DNA of 64,000 nt from Mesostigma viride (GCA_009746045.1 RPFO01000165.1:5940085-6004084), one strand, 5' to 3'. Shown: positions 41,462 through 52,667, numbered from the stretch's first letter. The notes: generated by a model not told the origin, from the letters alone. Numbers and translations: made by a program.

Positions 41462-44398
41462 ATGGCGCGCGCATTTGTGGTCATCGCAGCCGCATTGTTG
41501 TGCAGCGCGCTTGGCCTGGCAGCAGCAGATGTGTATACATACAAGTATACCGGCCCCGATTTTACAGGCGGCGCCGGTCATGTCGAGGTGGCGTTCACGA
41601 CAGCGGCACCGCTCGCCGCTTCAACGAGCTACATCACGAAGAGTTCCGCCGGCGTGACGTCTGGGAGCGTCGTCGTGGTTGGTCCTGGTGGCGCTCTAGC
41701 CGATCTGACGCTCCCCATTTCCAGATTCCAGATTCATACCGGCAGCGATGCGAGCGCTAGCACCCCCGGCATTGATGCCTGGTTCATCTTAGGAGACAAC
41801 AGCAGCATTACGGGAGTCTCGCCGACTATGACCGGCATTCAGCACCAGGCGTCGACCATCAACTCGTTGACGTTCGTTCCAGGATCGGACATTACATCGA
41901 CCGGGCTCGTCCCCAGTGGGTCCAACTTCGACAAGGGAAAGATTGCCACCTACTACGCCAGCTGCGCCGGCGTTCCGAGCTGCCTCTTGACGGACGGCGG
42001 CCAGCCGTACTACGCCAACTACACCGGCACCATCAACCCGTCGAGCACCGGCCCGTCCAACTGGCAGCTGACGGTCATGTCCTCGCCCACGGTGACAGGG
42101 TCCCTCCCCGACGGCGTCGTCGGCAACGCATACACCGGTAACGGCCTGTCCGTGACCGGGGGCACCCCCCCTTACACCTGGTCCGCGACCAGCCTTCCCG
42201 CTGGCTTGACGATCGATGCATCCAGCGGGATTGTCTCAGGTACCCCGACCACCGCCAGCGAGACCCACGTCGTCGTCGCCGTGACCGATGCCGCGGCCGC
42301 GTCCTCCTCGCTGACGCTCGAGGTCAAGATCCGTGACGCGCTGTCGCTGCGCGGGTACCTCAAGAATGGGACCCTAGGCGTGGCCTACAAGTCAGACGAG
42401 CTCAAGGGATCCGGCGGCGTACCCCCGTACACGTACTCCGCGTCGGGGCTGCCCCCTGGCTTGGCCATCAACGCCAGCACCGGCGTTGTCTCCGGGACGC
42501 CGACCACGGTGGCCACCTACACGCCCACTGCGACGGTGACCGACTTGGCCGGCAGCTCCGCCTCCAAGCCGCTCTCCGTGACCATCAAGGTGCTGGTCGT
42601 GAGCGTCACAGGCACCCTGAAGAATGGCACTGTGGGCACCGCGTACCACTCCACGGAGCTGCGGGCGTCGGGCGGCACGGCCCCCTACTCCTGGTCCGCC
42701 ACCGACCTGCCCGAGGGCCTGGTCATCAACGCCTCGTCGGGCTCGATTGATGGCACCCCCAAGACTCCCGCCATGTACAGCACGGTCGTCTTCGTGACGG
42801 ACGCCGCCGGCAACGCGGGCAGCAAGGCATCCCCTGTGACCATCACCACGCTCCCGCTGACGCTGACGGGGTCGTCGTTTCGGGCGGGCACCTACGGTGC
42901 CGCCTACAACATGGGCGACGGCGTCCGCGCGTCCGGTGGTGTGCCCCCTTACACGTGGTCCGCCTCGGGCCTCCCCACGGGGTTATCCATCAACGGGGCA
43001 ACCGGGAACATCACGGGCACCCCCACCGCGGGCGGCAGCTTCAACGTCATCGTGACAGTGGCGGACAGCGTTGGCACCACCGCGTCCAAGTCGTTCGCAC
43101 TGACCGTCTCCGTGCCGGCGCTGGCAGTCAGCGGGTCGCTCCCGCAGGGCACAGTGGACGTGCCCTACAGCAGCAACGGAGTCGCCGCCACGGGGGGCGT
43201 GCCCCCGTACTCGTACACCGCGGGGGGTCTGCCCAACGTGCTGGCCATCGATGCGGCCACGGGGGTCATCTCCGGCACGCCGGCGGTGGCGGGCACCTTC
43301 ACGGTCACGGTCACCGTGACCGACGCCAGCAGCCAGAGCAAGGCCGCGACGGTCTCGCTCGTCATCAAGCCGGCGCTGGCTATGACCGGCTTCCTAAAGA
43401 ACGGCACGCTGGGCACCCAGTACCAGAGCTCGGAGCTGCGGGCCGCCAACGGAGTGGCCCCTTATGTCTGGTCGGCGTCGGGCCTCCCTGCAGGGCTGTC
43501 GATGTCCTCGTCCACAGGCGCCGTCACAGGGACGCCCTCCGCGGGCGGCAGCTTCAGCGTGGTCGTCACACTCACCGATTCCACGCCCAAGTCGGTCCAG
43601 CGGACGTTCCCCGTGGTGGTCACCGCCCCCCCGCTCGCCCTGAGCGGGTCCCTCAAAAACGGCACGCTGGGCACGTTCTACAACAGCTCGTCGGACAGCC
43701 CTCGGGCGTCGGGCGGCACGCCCCCGTACACATATGCGGCCAACGGTCTACCCGGGGGCCTCGCCATCAGCGCGCCGACGGGGCTGGTCACGGGGGTGCC
43801 TACGGCGGTGGGGACGTCGTCGGTGACGGTGACCGTGACGGATAATGCTGGCACGTCGGCGTCTAGCACGAAGTCGCTCACGGTCAAGGCGGGCGAGCTC
43901 GTGCTCAACGGCACGCTCCCTGGTGGCACCCTGGGGGCATCGTACAACAGCGCGGTGATGGCGGCGACCGGCGGCGTGGCCCCGTACACGTGGAGCGCGA
44001 CGGGCCTCCCTGCGGGGCTGTCCATCGATGCGGGCACTGGGGTGGTCTCCGGCACGCCCACGTGGCAGGGCACGTTCTCGGTCACGGTCGTCGTCAAGGA
44101 CTCGGTCAACGTGGCCAAGAGCAAGGCGTTGTCGGTCGCGATCGCGACAACTGGCACCCCCGCGTACTCATGCACGCGCCCTGGCAGCGCGGTCACCATA
44201 CAGGGCAGGAACAAGATCACCGCGGTGGCGGAGCGCAGCATCACCGTCAACGGGATCCGGATGCAGGTGCCGAGCTGCGCGACGCTGACGTGGGCCGGCA
44301 ACGGTGCCTTGGGCTTTGTGGTGGGCCAGACGGCCGAGTACCAGGGGTACCAGAGCGGAGGCGTGTCGGTGGCCACCAAGGTCAGCATCACGGTGTGA
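41462..44398 (+). CDS. Secreted protein with eight putative Ig (He_PIG-like) repeats
   Basis: 978 residues, intronless, start context AACCATGGCG. Residues 1-22 form a signal peptide (hydrophobic ALLCSALGLAAA). Residues 23 to about 207 form a beta-rich N-terminal domain with a few Cys. Eight repeats of about 85 residues follow (about 208-895), each with the core GGxPPYTWSASGLPxGLxI, then TGxVSGTP and VTVTVTD. A C-terminal domain of about 80 residues has two Cys (YSCTRPGS, VPSCATL). There is no transmembrane anchor. N-G-T sequons recur at the start of several repeats. The module style is common in bacterial surface and exported proteins. A role in cell wall or matrix is inferred. Confidence 0.9.
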   Translation: MARAFVVIAAALLCSALGLAAADVYTYKYTGPDFTGGAGHVEVAFTTAAPLAASTSYITKSSAGVTSGSVVVVGPGGALADLTLPISRFQIHTGSDASASTPGIDAWFILGDNSSITGVSPTMTGIQHQASTINSLTFVPGSDITSTGLVPSGSNFDKGKIATYYASCAGVPSCLLTDGGQPYYANYTGTINPSSTGPSNWQLTVMSSPTVTGSLPDGVVGNAYTGNGLSVTGGTPPYTWSATSLPAGLTIDASSGIVSGTPTTASETHVVVAVTDAAAASSSLTLEVKIRDALSLRGYLKNGTLGVAYKSDELKGSGGVPPYTYSASGLPPGLAINASTGVVSGTPTTVATYTPTATVTDLAGSSASKPLSVTIKVLVVSVTGTLKNGTVGTAYHSTELRASGGTAPYSWSATDLPEGLVINASSGSIDGTPKTPAMYSTVVFVTDAAGNAGSKASPVTITTLPLTLTGSSFRAGTYGAAYNMGDGVRASGGVPPYTWSASGLPTGLSINGATGNITGTPTAGGSFNVIVTVADSVGTTASKSFALTVSVPALAVSGSLPQGTVDVPYSSNGVAATGGVPPYSYTAGGLPNVLAIDAATGVISGTPAVAGTFTVTVTVTDASSQSKAATVSLVIKPALAMTGFLKNGTLGTQYQSSELRAANGVAPYVWSASGLPAGLSMSSSTGAVTGTPSAGGSFSVVVTLTDSTPKSVQRTFPVVVTAPPLALSGSLKNGTLGTFYNSSSDSPRASGGTPPYTYAANGLPGGLAISAPTGLVTGVPTAVGTSSVTVTVTDNAGTSASSTKSLTVKAGELVLNGTLPGGTLGASYNSAVMAATGGVAPYTWSATGLPAGLSIDAGTGVVSGTPTWQGTFSVTVVVKDSVNVAKSKALSVAIATTGTPAYSCTRPGSAVTIQGRNKITAVAERSITVNGIRMQVPSCATLTWAGNGALGFVVGQTAEYQGYQSGGVSVATKVSITV

Positions 44399-45407
44399 GT
44401 GCTGCCAGGGCAGCGGAGTGGCCTTGGTGATGACCACCAGGCTTACCCAGGTGACTTACGGAGTGTGGCGGGTGCATGAGCCGGGCGTGATACCTCCCTT
44501 GAAGGAGGAGGGAGGAGGGGGAAACGGGTGCGCACCGCCCGTTGTCCAGCCATTATTTTTTGCATTTGGTTCTTGTGGGAAACTGTGGTTGATTAGATTG
44601 AGTGGTGATTGAGGCTTGGTGGTGCACACCACTGTATCCTATTTGTGGTCGGCACCATTCTATCGTATTTGTATTATTAGGCCGGCTGCCTATGGCCCTC
44701 ATTGAAGGTCCCCAGGGTGGGAATGGTAGCACTGCTCCTGTAGTAACAGTTGAGTCTGGCCACATTTCTAGGGGCTTTGCTATGAGCCCCTGTCAATTTT
44801 TTGTGTACTGATATGATTGATTCGGCACGATTGCACTTTCACGTACAGAAGAGCAAGCTGTGTCAGTTGATTTGTATCATTTGGTGCACCAAGATATCTA
44901 TTTTCTACGTGTAAATTATTTTATTATATATTTGCAAAATGTAAAGATATTTATTTGCAGAATGTAATTACTTGATTTGGCACTAACTTATTAATGCGTG
45001 CCCAAAGGTCACCAAACATTACCTAATTATTCACGTGCATCCATTACATGATCCTTCATAGCGATTCAGGCCGTGGCCGGTGCCCACAACCCTGTAACTA
45101 GGAACCCTGTAACTACTTCCTGCAACTACTTCCTGCAAGGGTAAGGTGTAAACTACACCGGCTCTTGGTGCACAAAGTGCACCTGCACCACTATGTCTTC
45201 CAGCACCTGAGGCGATGACATAGGGTGGAAGGTCATCATGGCTAAACAATGGCTAGGGCACGGCTTCTCAGCAGAGAGTAGCTCTCTGCATGGGCACAGC
45301 ATTACTAAATAAAGCTAGGCATCATCTGGTGTGTGGCACATCATAGGCACACATGTACATGGCTAAATAATGCTAAGTCATCAGCTGCTATGGGGCCCAT
45401 AATAGTA
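44399..45407. other. 3' flank of the Ig-repeat gene; repeat block
   Basis: 44399-44980 is presumably the 3' untranslated region and spacer. 45040-45340 resembles the non-coding LINE block at 46581-46830 and, inverted, 50640-50935 (shared phrases around GTGCACCTGCAC and GGGTGGAAG.TCATCATGGCTA). No gene is seen. Confidence 0.5.
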
Positions 45408-45416
45408 GGCGTACAT

Positions 45417-46512
45417 TAATTAATTAGACTTGTGCTCCCGTTGGGGAGTCACGGAGCATTAACCCCGATGGATGGATGGAGGGGTGCCGGCAAACAGTCC
45501 TACCGGTCTAATCTATCTACAACATCTATCTACAACATCGATCTACAACATCGATCTACAACATCTATCGACAACAACTAGTGTAAGCTCCCTACCCTAG
45601 GGGACCTGTCTGGCGTGCTTCCCGTGGGTTTGCACACGCGGGCGCTTCCCCACGGGAGGGGGTTCGTTGTCCTCTATGACCTGGGCCCACTTGTCCATCA
45701 TCTTTTTCCAAATGACGGAGAGGCCTAGGCCCCCCATGTCCTCTACTGACTAGCTGTGCTTTGAAGGCGCGGGCCTTGCGGCGTCGAGCATCATGGGGCC
45801 CGGCCCACGTACGTAAGGAGGGGCCGCTAGTAGGCTGAGCTGGGCGCAGTCCCGCGGGGGGACCACGTGAGGTGTCTACCTCGTTGGTGCGAGCTAAGTG
45901 CCCTTCTAGCTGCAGGCGCCGCTGCTTAATGGTGCTGGTGATATATGGCATGCCGAGGTACAGGTCCTCATTGCGAACATGAGCAGCATAGCCTACTCTG
46001 AAAATGGATCGCAGCATGTTGGTGACCGCACCGTCCAGCTTTCGGGCCAGGTCGGCGGTGAGGGTCCACGTCTCGGCCCCATACGTAAGAACAGGAAGGA
46101 CGAGGACCTTAAACAGGTCCTGTGTCTCTATCTTGCCCAGGGGCTTGCGCCACAGGGCCCGGTATTGGCGTAAAGCGTGCCAGGCGCGGGAGATGCGGTG
46201 GTCCACATCAGCCTCGCAGCTGGGGAGGAGGCTGCCCAGCAGCTTGACGCGGTCCCGATACAGGACTCGAGAGCCGTCAAGGAGAAAGAGGGCGGGCGGT
46301 GGCTGAGTGAGCCCAATCGCCAGAGCCTCTGTCTTCTTGCTGACCTCAAGCCCCACTGCGCAGGCCTTGATAGCCAGGCAGTCAAGCCACATCTAGCTGC
46401 ACGTGCTCAGTGTCCTCGAAGAGGGTGGTGTCGTCTGCATAGATGATGTCCGCCAGCCGAATCTCCGTTTCCGCCCCGCCATGCATGCCAGAAACGGTTG
46501 TCAACCACGGCG
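45417..46512 (-). mobile_element. LINE-B copy, minus strand, 5'-truncated
   Basis: 3' end on the left: TAATTAATTAA tail, hairpin 45433-45458, CATC-type run, then coding sequence (45592-46480) through YADDTTLFED. The 9-bp sequence GGCGTACAT flanks it (45408-45416 and 46513-46521), a plausible TSD. A stop and small frame changes show it is dead. Confidence 0.83.
45592..46480 (-). pseudogene. LINE-B reverse transcriptase C-terminal half
   Basis: The minus-strand frame reads WLDCLAIKACAVGLEVSKKT, LLGSLLPSCEADVDHRISRA, LPVLTYGAETWTL and MPYITSTIKQRRLQLEGHLA. The YADD motif lies upstream at about 46425-46445, after a stop. It is about 85 to 90 percent like 37800-38585 by eye. Confidence 0.83.
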
Positions 46513-46532
46513 GGCGTACATGTACAAGGCCA

Positions 46533-47345
46533 CGTTAATTAATTAATTAATTAAGAACATACCTCCGTGGGGAGGATATGTAACACATATCCCTGAGAAG
46601 GGGCATATGGTTTTCAATACATTCTAGGCGATAACCTGCAGGTGGTTGGTGTAAACTGCCACCTAGTACTCGGGGTGCACAATTGAGGTGCACCTGCACT
46701 ACCATGTACGTATTCCAGCAGCTGTGCAAAGTTGCGGACATGGGGTGGAAGATGATCATGGCTATATAGGCAATGGCTTGGGCACTGATGGCTCTCTGCA
46801 TGGGCAAACAAAGCATGGTTGACTCATAATGGATGCAGTACGGCTGCCCCATCCATGGTCCAGAGCCCACAGATAGGTTGTCTTGGAACACACAAAAATT
46901 TGAGGTGCCGGTTTGGGAGAATATAAAAGGCCTCTCCCGGAGCCTGAGGGTTTTTAGGGGCATTCCCAGGGACTAGTAAGGCCACGTTGGCTCGGTCTTA
47001 CTAGTCTACCCTCAGTACTACTGCTGTAGTCCCCTAAGCTGGGGTGGCTGCATGGAGGTGCTGGGCCGGGCAGCGGGGGTCGCTTCAATGCCAGGGCTAA
47101 AGTGGCCGACGTAGATGGCCGCCCCCTTCCAGGGCACCGGCTTAACCCCGCCGCGGTCTGTCGGAGCTGGAGGTAGGTCGGCCATAGCTCCCGTCGCCGT
47201 TGTTGCTGCGCCAGGGTCAAGTCGTCGTCCAGGGTGTAGTGAGTCTTCTAGAACCGCTTGCGGCGTCTGAGGAACGAAATCTTGTCCGCCGGGTTCTCAA
47301 AGATGAGCAGAAGCGGAGGCGCCCCCGCCTTACCCAGCGAGCCCC
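46533..47345 (-). pseudogene. LINE 3' block with ORF1 remnant, minus strand
   Basis: The coding remnant (47345-46990, minus) reads NPADKISFLRRRKRF, then DDDLTLAQQQRRRELWPTYL, the pattern of the ORF1 RNA-binding domain of L1/RTE-like LINEs. Downstream on the minus strand come about 380 non-coding bp, then hairpin 46558-46580 (CATACCTCC-gtgg-GGAGGATATG) and an (AATT)n tail at 46533-46557. The same order appears on the plus strand at 50150-50935. Confidence 0.65.
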
Positions 47346-47931
47346 CAATCCCATTTACATTTGGTGGATCCCACTCACTTTGGTGGTAAACAACAAAATT
47401 TTCAAAATTGCTCATGAATGCATTTTGCTTCCAAAATTACCATGTACAAACATCATCCAAGGCCTAAGAACCGAGATCCATGGGGAAAAAATGGTGCTTG
47501 TTTGCACCAAATAACACGCATTTTGGTATACAGGTACAATGTCACAACTACCTAGTTGTGCGCAGCTCCCGCACCTGTGGAACAGTCATGCCCGCACAGC
47601 AACCAGCATCTATCTTGCCACATTTGCAGCGGGCACCGGCGTCTCGAGCAAGTACTACAGGACCGGTAGACCCCTTCAGGATTTCAGCTGCTGAGCGGCG
47701 GTCCCTGTGATCTCTCATTTTGTCTTATGCAATTTCATAGAAGCACAGAATAGAGCATAGAACAATGCATAATAGAATGCAAGCAATACTTAGTTTAGCT
47801 TGTTCCCCATTTATTCCTCACACTTCTTGCTATCCTGCAGCATTATTTCGATGTAACAAGTGCTTCCGCAACCTATCAAAATTCCTGTCAATTCCAGATA
47901 AAGGGCAGCACGGTTCTAGAAAATAAATGCA
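47346..47931. other. Spacer without recognisable gene
   Basis: AT-richer sequence. No supported ORF or repeat seen, apart from two short matches (CATTTACATTTGGTGGATCC) to 49067-49080 in inverted orientation. Confidence 0.4.
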
Positions 47932-48368
47932 CCCCTGCCGACCCAGTTTACCATACCACTAATTTTCTAGCACTCGAGGTATACGAAGTACACGTTTCCC
48001 TGGCACTAAGAACTGCCGACTAGGGCACAGCTGTGAACTCTTCGTGGCTTTTTCCACGTGCATGCCCGCTTTTGCTGTGCTGTATTCGGCGATTTTCACC
48101 TAATTTTATGGCAGCGTGCATCATCGTCCCCGCTGACTTGGCTCGTTCCTGGCGCGCGCCCCGCCAAGCTAGTAAGCGAGGACGATGCACGCTGCCATAA
48201 AATCAGGTGAAAATCGCCGAGTACAGTGAGCACAGCAAAAGCGGGCATGCACGTGGAAAAAGCCACGAAGAGTTCACAGCTGTGCCCTAGTCGGCAGTTC
48301 TTAGCGGGAAAAGTGTATTTCAGTACCTCGAGTGCTAGAAAATTAGTGGGTAACAGGGTCGGCAGGGG
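47932..48368. repeat. Long foldback (inverted repeat) element, 437 bp
   Basis: Arms 47932-48131 and 48181-48368 are inverted copies with about 50 bp between them. The inner parts match almost perfectly (AAAAGCGGGCATGCACGTGG, ATCGCCGA, GCAGCGTGCAT). The outer ends CCCCTGCCGACCC/GGGTCGGCAGGGG also match. No coding capacity. I see no clear TSD. Confidence 0.85.
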
Positions 48369-49084
48369 CCCTAACTTGAGTGCTGGCAAAGAAATGCCGT
48401 CAGCAATTTATGTGTGCTTTCGTCTAGCTAGGGGGGCAGTTGCCCACCCTAGCTTTGTAGTGTTTGCGGCTTGGCTAAGCAGTGAGTATTTGGCCTCATG
48501 TTTCTTCCACATAAAGTATAATAGCCACACAAGCTATCCAATACGCTTACGTCAGCAGGAATCTTGAAGATAGACACGATTCGCATATTTTGTTGCTTTA
48601 ATGGACCACCTCCCGCCACCAAGTGCACGGTGGTAGACGCATGGCAAGAAGCCAATTTACTAGTTTCTTACATGAGTAACATGATCATAAGCCATCATGA
48701 TGATAAATTAATTAATGATATATGTGTAATATCCACCCTTGGTCCCTTGGTGCCTTGGGGGGGGGGTCCATTGGGGCGTGCTGGGTCCTTGGGGGGGGGC
48801 CGGGGGGGGGGATATGTTCCCACATGATAGTATAGTAGTAAGCAATGATAGATGCAATCCTTGGTGCTTGGGTGCCTGGGTGCCTGAATGCCTGGGTGCT
48901 GGGGGGGGGGGGGGGGGGACAAAGGGGGCATGCTAGGTCCTTGACGTGGGGGGGGGGGGGGGGATGGTAGTTGTATGTTCCCACATGATAATAAGCCATT
49001 ATAGAAGCATTTCCAGCAAAATCAAATATTTCCCTAAAACACCATTTTGGTGTGTACCGGGATCCACCAAATGTAAACGGGATC
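48369..49084. other. Spacer with G-run tandem segments
   Basis: 48758-48812 and 48900-48962 contain runs of 7 to 18 G. A short segment (TCCCACATGATA.TA.TA.TAAGC) recurs at 48691, 48820 and 48981, indicating old tandem duplication. No gene. The runs could form G-quadruplexes and are prone to assembly error. Confidence 0.6.
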
Positions 49085-50935
49085 GAGTGGGGTCCTTGAC
49101 GTGGACAAGCGCCTCAAGGATAACACCATCGCCATCGAGTGCCTGCATGCACCACAGGCCTCACCGCCTGCAGGCGGTGAAGGACATCAGTGCCGCCCGG
49201 CCCGAGCCCCTGCTGGCCCAGCCGGCGATGCACCTCCCACCCAGACCTGGGTGAGCTAGCCATGCTGATGAGCCACACCACCACCACCACCACCACCACC
49301 ACCACCACCACCACCACCACCACCACCACCACCACCACCACCACCACCACCACCACCACCACCACCACCACCACCACCACCACCACCACCACCACCACCA
49401 CCACCACCACCACCACCACCACCACCACCACCACCACCACCACCACCACCACCACCACCACCACCACCACCACCACCACCACCACCACCACCACCACCAC
49501 CACCACACCACCATGCACCACCACCACCACCACCACCACCACCACCACCACCACCACCACCACCACCACCACCACCACCACCACCACCACCACCACCACC
49601 ACCACCACCACCACCACCACCACCACCACCACCACCACCACCACCACCACCACCACCACCACCACCACCACCACCACCACCACCACCACCACCACCACCA
49701 CCACCACCACCACCACCACCATGCACCAGTCCACCACCACCACCACCACCACCACCACCACCACCACCACCACCACCACCACCACCACCACCACCACCAC
49801 CACCACCACCACCACCACCACCACCACCACCACCACCACCACCACCACCACCACCACCACCACCACCACCACCACCACCACCACCACCACCACCACCACC
49901 ACCACCACCTTGCACCACCACCACCACCACCACCACCTCTGCCATATCGCTTCCCAGCTCAAGCAGCACGGACGCTTGAACTCCGTGAGGAGGCCATTAG
50001 CTCGACAAGCGCAGCCACAATGTCATCGTCAAGCACTTCAACCTGTTGGAACTGTGAGGACTCCAAATTAAATTAGCTTGCAAAGGCGTTTGAGGACACA
50101 ATCCTTGCATGCCCCCATGGCCCTCATAGGTGAGCTCCGGCTGGATATCCGCTCCGCCTTCCCCGCTCGCGGGGTACATAAGGCGGGACCACCCCCGCTG
50201 CTGCTCACCTTCAGTTTGAGTACATGGCGGACAAGCTTCTGTTCCTCAATTAAGCGTCGCAAGCTAGCGGCTCGTGAGGACTCCCTACACGCTGGACGCG
50301 ACGACTTGACCAGGTGACGCCGCAGCAACAACGGCGACGGGAGCTTTGGCCGACCTACCTCCAGCTCTGGCAGACAGCGGCAGCCGGGAAGAAGCCGGTA
50401 TACTGGAGGGGGGCGGTCTGACAATTATCATCTACGTCGACCACGTACAAGCCCTGATGGCAGGCGACCCAGGTGCCATGCACCCTGCAGCACCCCCAGC
50501 CACGTACCCCAGCCTGGGGGTCTATTATAGCAGTAGTGTAGAATAGTAATAAGGCTCAGCAGACGTGGCCAATCAGATGTACATGAATGCTCATGGTGGG
50601 ATCCACACCATGCACTGAGATGATGCCCTAGCTTTTTAAGTAGTTAGTAGCCTTGTTAATTTGCCCATGCAGAGTCAGTTACGGCTCTCTGCTGGGATCA
50701 GTGCCATGCCTGAGCTCTTGCCTAGCCATGATCATCTTCCACCCCATGTCCGCACGTCCTGATAGCTGCTGGAATACATGGAGGTGCAGGTGCACCTTGT
50801 GCACCCTGGCAGAGTAGGTGCCGGTTGTTTACATCCCACAATTGCAGGTTGTAGCCCAGAATGTATTAAAAACCATATGCCCCCTTCTCAGGATAATGTG
50901 TTACGTATACTCCCAACTATGTTCTTAATCCATAT
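49085..50935 (+). pseudogene. LINE ORF1 remnant and 3' block, plus strand, split by CAC tract
   Basis: Left of the CAC tract a coding-like stretch (49098-49255, VDKRLKDNTIAIECLHA...) looks like a coiled-coil part of ORF1. Right of it the sequence resumes with ELREEAISSTSAATMSSS. At about 50215-50420 shifted frames read EYMADKLLFLN, then QQQRRRELWPTYLQLWQTAA and GKKPVYWRGA, the ORF1 RNA-binding domain. 50640-50935 matches the non-coding block at 46581-46830 in inverted orientation. Confidence 0.6.
49277..49937. repeat. (CAC)n trinucleotide tract, about 660 bp
   Basis: More than 200 CAC units with only four short interruptions (ACACCACCATG near 49504, ATGCACCAGT near 49721, TTGCACCACC near 49909). 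All long His, Thr, Pro, Trp, Gly or Val ORFs here are products of the repeat. Confidence 0.97.
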
Positions 50936-50959
50936 TCATCAACTGCACGCTCCCATCCA

Positions 50960-51443
50960 ATTCCATCTCGAACGATGCTTGACCTGAGTCACATAGACAC
51001 CGCCCTAGTAGCCTGGCCGGCCCCCAGCGCCGGCTGGGCCAGACAGGGCGGCACATCCTAGCTGACCTGGCCTGGCCCCAAGGACAAACCCAGAAGGGGC
51101 GGCAGACCTGCCATGAACATTATATACAGATCAGTTGCTGGCCGACCTAGTGGTCACAGCCCAGTTTGAACACCGCATTTCCTCCCTCTCGCTTGGACTG
51201 CTACTATGCAGAACACTGAGGAGAGGTGGCAGACCACTGTCCAGGCCCACATGCACGCCAGCCCCTGTGGGCAAGCCCCCCCCTCCAGGAGGAAGGGACG
51301 CTTTTCTGAAGTGCAGATGTACTAGAGAGTAGCTAGGATTTTTGTAGATTAGCTAAGAGTTAGCTTAGTTAGGTTTCGCGGCTTCGCTCACCCCCACCCA
51401 TCAGCAAGGGAATACGTGCTACATGATCTTCCAACGGAGTCAT
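50960..51443 (+). pseudogene. LINE C-terminal and 3' fragment, plus strand
   Basis: SHIDTALVAWPAPSAGWARQ and the following LTWPGPKDK parallel the C-terminal segment VDTSRGPPAGLRP...LTWAGPSD of LINE-B. The end at 51422-51443 (CATGATCTTCCAACGGAGTC) is a decayed form of the terminal hairpin seen at 36118. Confidence 0.5.
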
Positions 51444-51803
51444 TGTAGCGTGCCGACTACTCATAGGGTCGAGCCTAGCGAGCACTTGGAAGTTTGGCAA
51501 AAAGATAAATAGGTAAAAAGATTCGAGCAAAAGAGTATAGCTATACTATCGTCAATTATGTTGCCTAGAGTGATTCGAAGTCTGCCTGTATATAGCGTGC
51601 CGACTAGGGTCGAGCCTATAGCGAGCACGAGAAAGTTTGGCAAAAGAGATATATATTCATTGAGCATGATAGATTACGGAGGTGAAATGGGCATGCAACA
51701 TAAGGAAAAAACCGATAACTGGGAGAATAACCCTGAAGAAATTAATAGTAATCTGATACGGACATCCAAGCATCACGCCAGCTGCACAAGGTACAACTAT
51801 ACA
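51444..51803. other. Spacer with a direct repeat
   Basis: A segment with GTGCCGACTA..GGTCGAGCCTA and AGTTTGGCAAAA occurs at about 51450-51508 and 51596-51650. 51517-51540 resembles 58949-58973. No gene. Confidence 0.5.
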
Positions 51804-51849
51804 TCACAAAACTACATGCAGCAACAGCGCTGCCGGCCCACCATGCAGG

Positions 51850-52655
51850 CCTGGAAGTGAATCATCTAGACCGCGCATGGGTCGCGACAAAGTCGGCCCG
51901 GGTGCGGCGGAATAACACATCAGCCACGGTGCGAGTGAGGGCGAGTGACAGGCGCTGCCGACAATACGAGGACCACGTGCCGGCAGACCACGGGGCCGGG
52001 TCTGACCCTCGAGGTCGAGGCGGTCTTCACGGCGCTGGCAGCACTCGTGGAAAAACTCCGCTGTCTTTGGGCCCATGGCCCCGAACTCCTCAAGGACAAA
52101 GGGGATGACCCGGTGGGGCCCCACATTGCCGTAGGAGGCAAACTTGTCGCGCTCAGCCACAGCGGCAGCAGCGCTGGCATCCACAGCCGCCCGGAGGATG
52201 TGGCGACCGGAGAGCGGCCGAGCCACGTCGGGAGACATTGATGAGCAGGTGGCAACCCTGCCCGTCGTAGTCAAGCACGGTAATGTCGGGGTGGCCGTGG
52301 TTGGGTGAGTAGAGGGCGGCCCCATCCGCGTCCTCGCACTTGATGGTGATCGAGTGGGGAAAGACCGACCGAACCATGGCACACATCACCCGGAGGAGAG
52401 CGGTATATGGAGATAGAGGAACCAGTTCTGGTTCTGCTGGCCACCCATGCACGCGATGTAGTGCGTCCCAGTAGTATCCAGAGCAAGCCCGCAGCTGCCG
52501 CAGGACCGGCGCACCCACCGTGATGAGAGGTTGCGGGGCAAAGAGCTGGTGGCGGAGAGCGATGGCGTAAAGGGCCGGAAACAGCGTGAACAAAGGGCTC
52601 ATGGGGAGGGCGCGCAGGAATGCGGACCCGACGCTCCCCTCATGCAAGGGAAACG
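51850..52655 (-). pseudogene. Diverged R2-like LINE fragment (C-terminal endonuclease region)
   Basis: Minus-strand frames read SVGSAFLRALPMSP, LRHQLFAPQPLIT, MVRSVFPHSITIKCEDADGA, YSPNHGHPDITVLDYDG and FVLEEFGAMGPKTAEFFHEC, parallel to the complete copy at 54399-56609. There are at least two frameshifts. It was once contiguous with 54109-54251; a LINE-C copy now separates them. Confidence 0.8.
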
Positions 52656-52667
52656 GAGTGAAGCCAA
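52656..52667. repeat. Target-site duplication of LINE-C (left)
   Basis: GAGTGAAGCCAA here is repeated at 54097-54108 on the other side of LINE-C. Confidence 0.85.

Noticed and set aside
42955-44391. ORFs of 296 (plus) and 237 (minus) residues in the Ig-repeat gene
   Set aside because: Shadows in other frames of the repetitive GC-rich gene.
46547-46963. 138-residue minus-strand ORF
   Set aside because: Lies in the non-coding 3' block shared by LINE copies; not conserved as a frame at 50640-50935.
49114-50076. Long ORFs of His, Thr, Val, Trp or Gly in several frames
   Set aside because: Products of the CAC tract; every frame is open because the repeat has no stop.
51950-52260. Plus-strand ORFs around 51945-52241
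   Set aside because: Antisense of the diverged R2-like LINE fragment.
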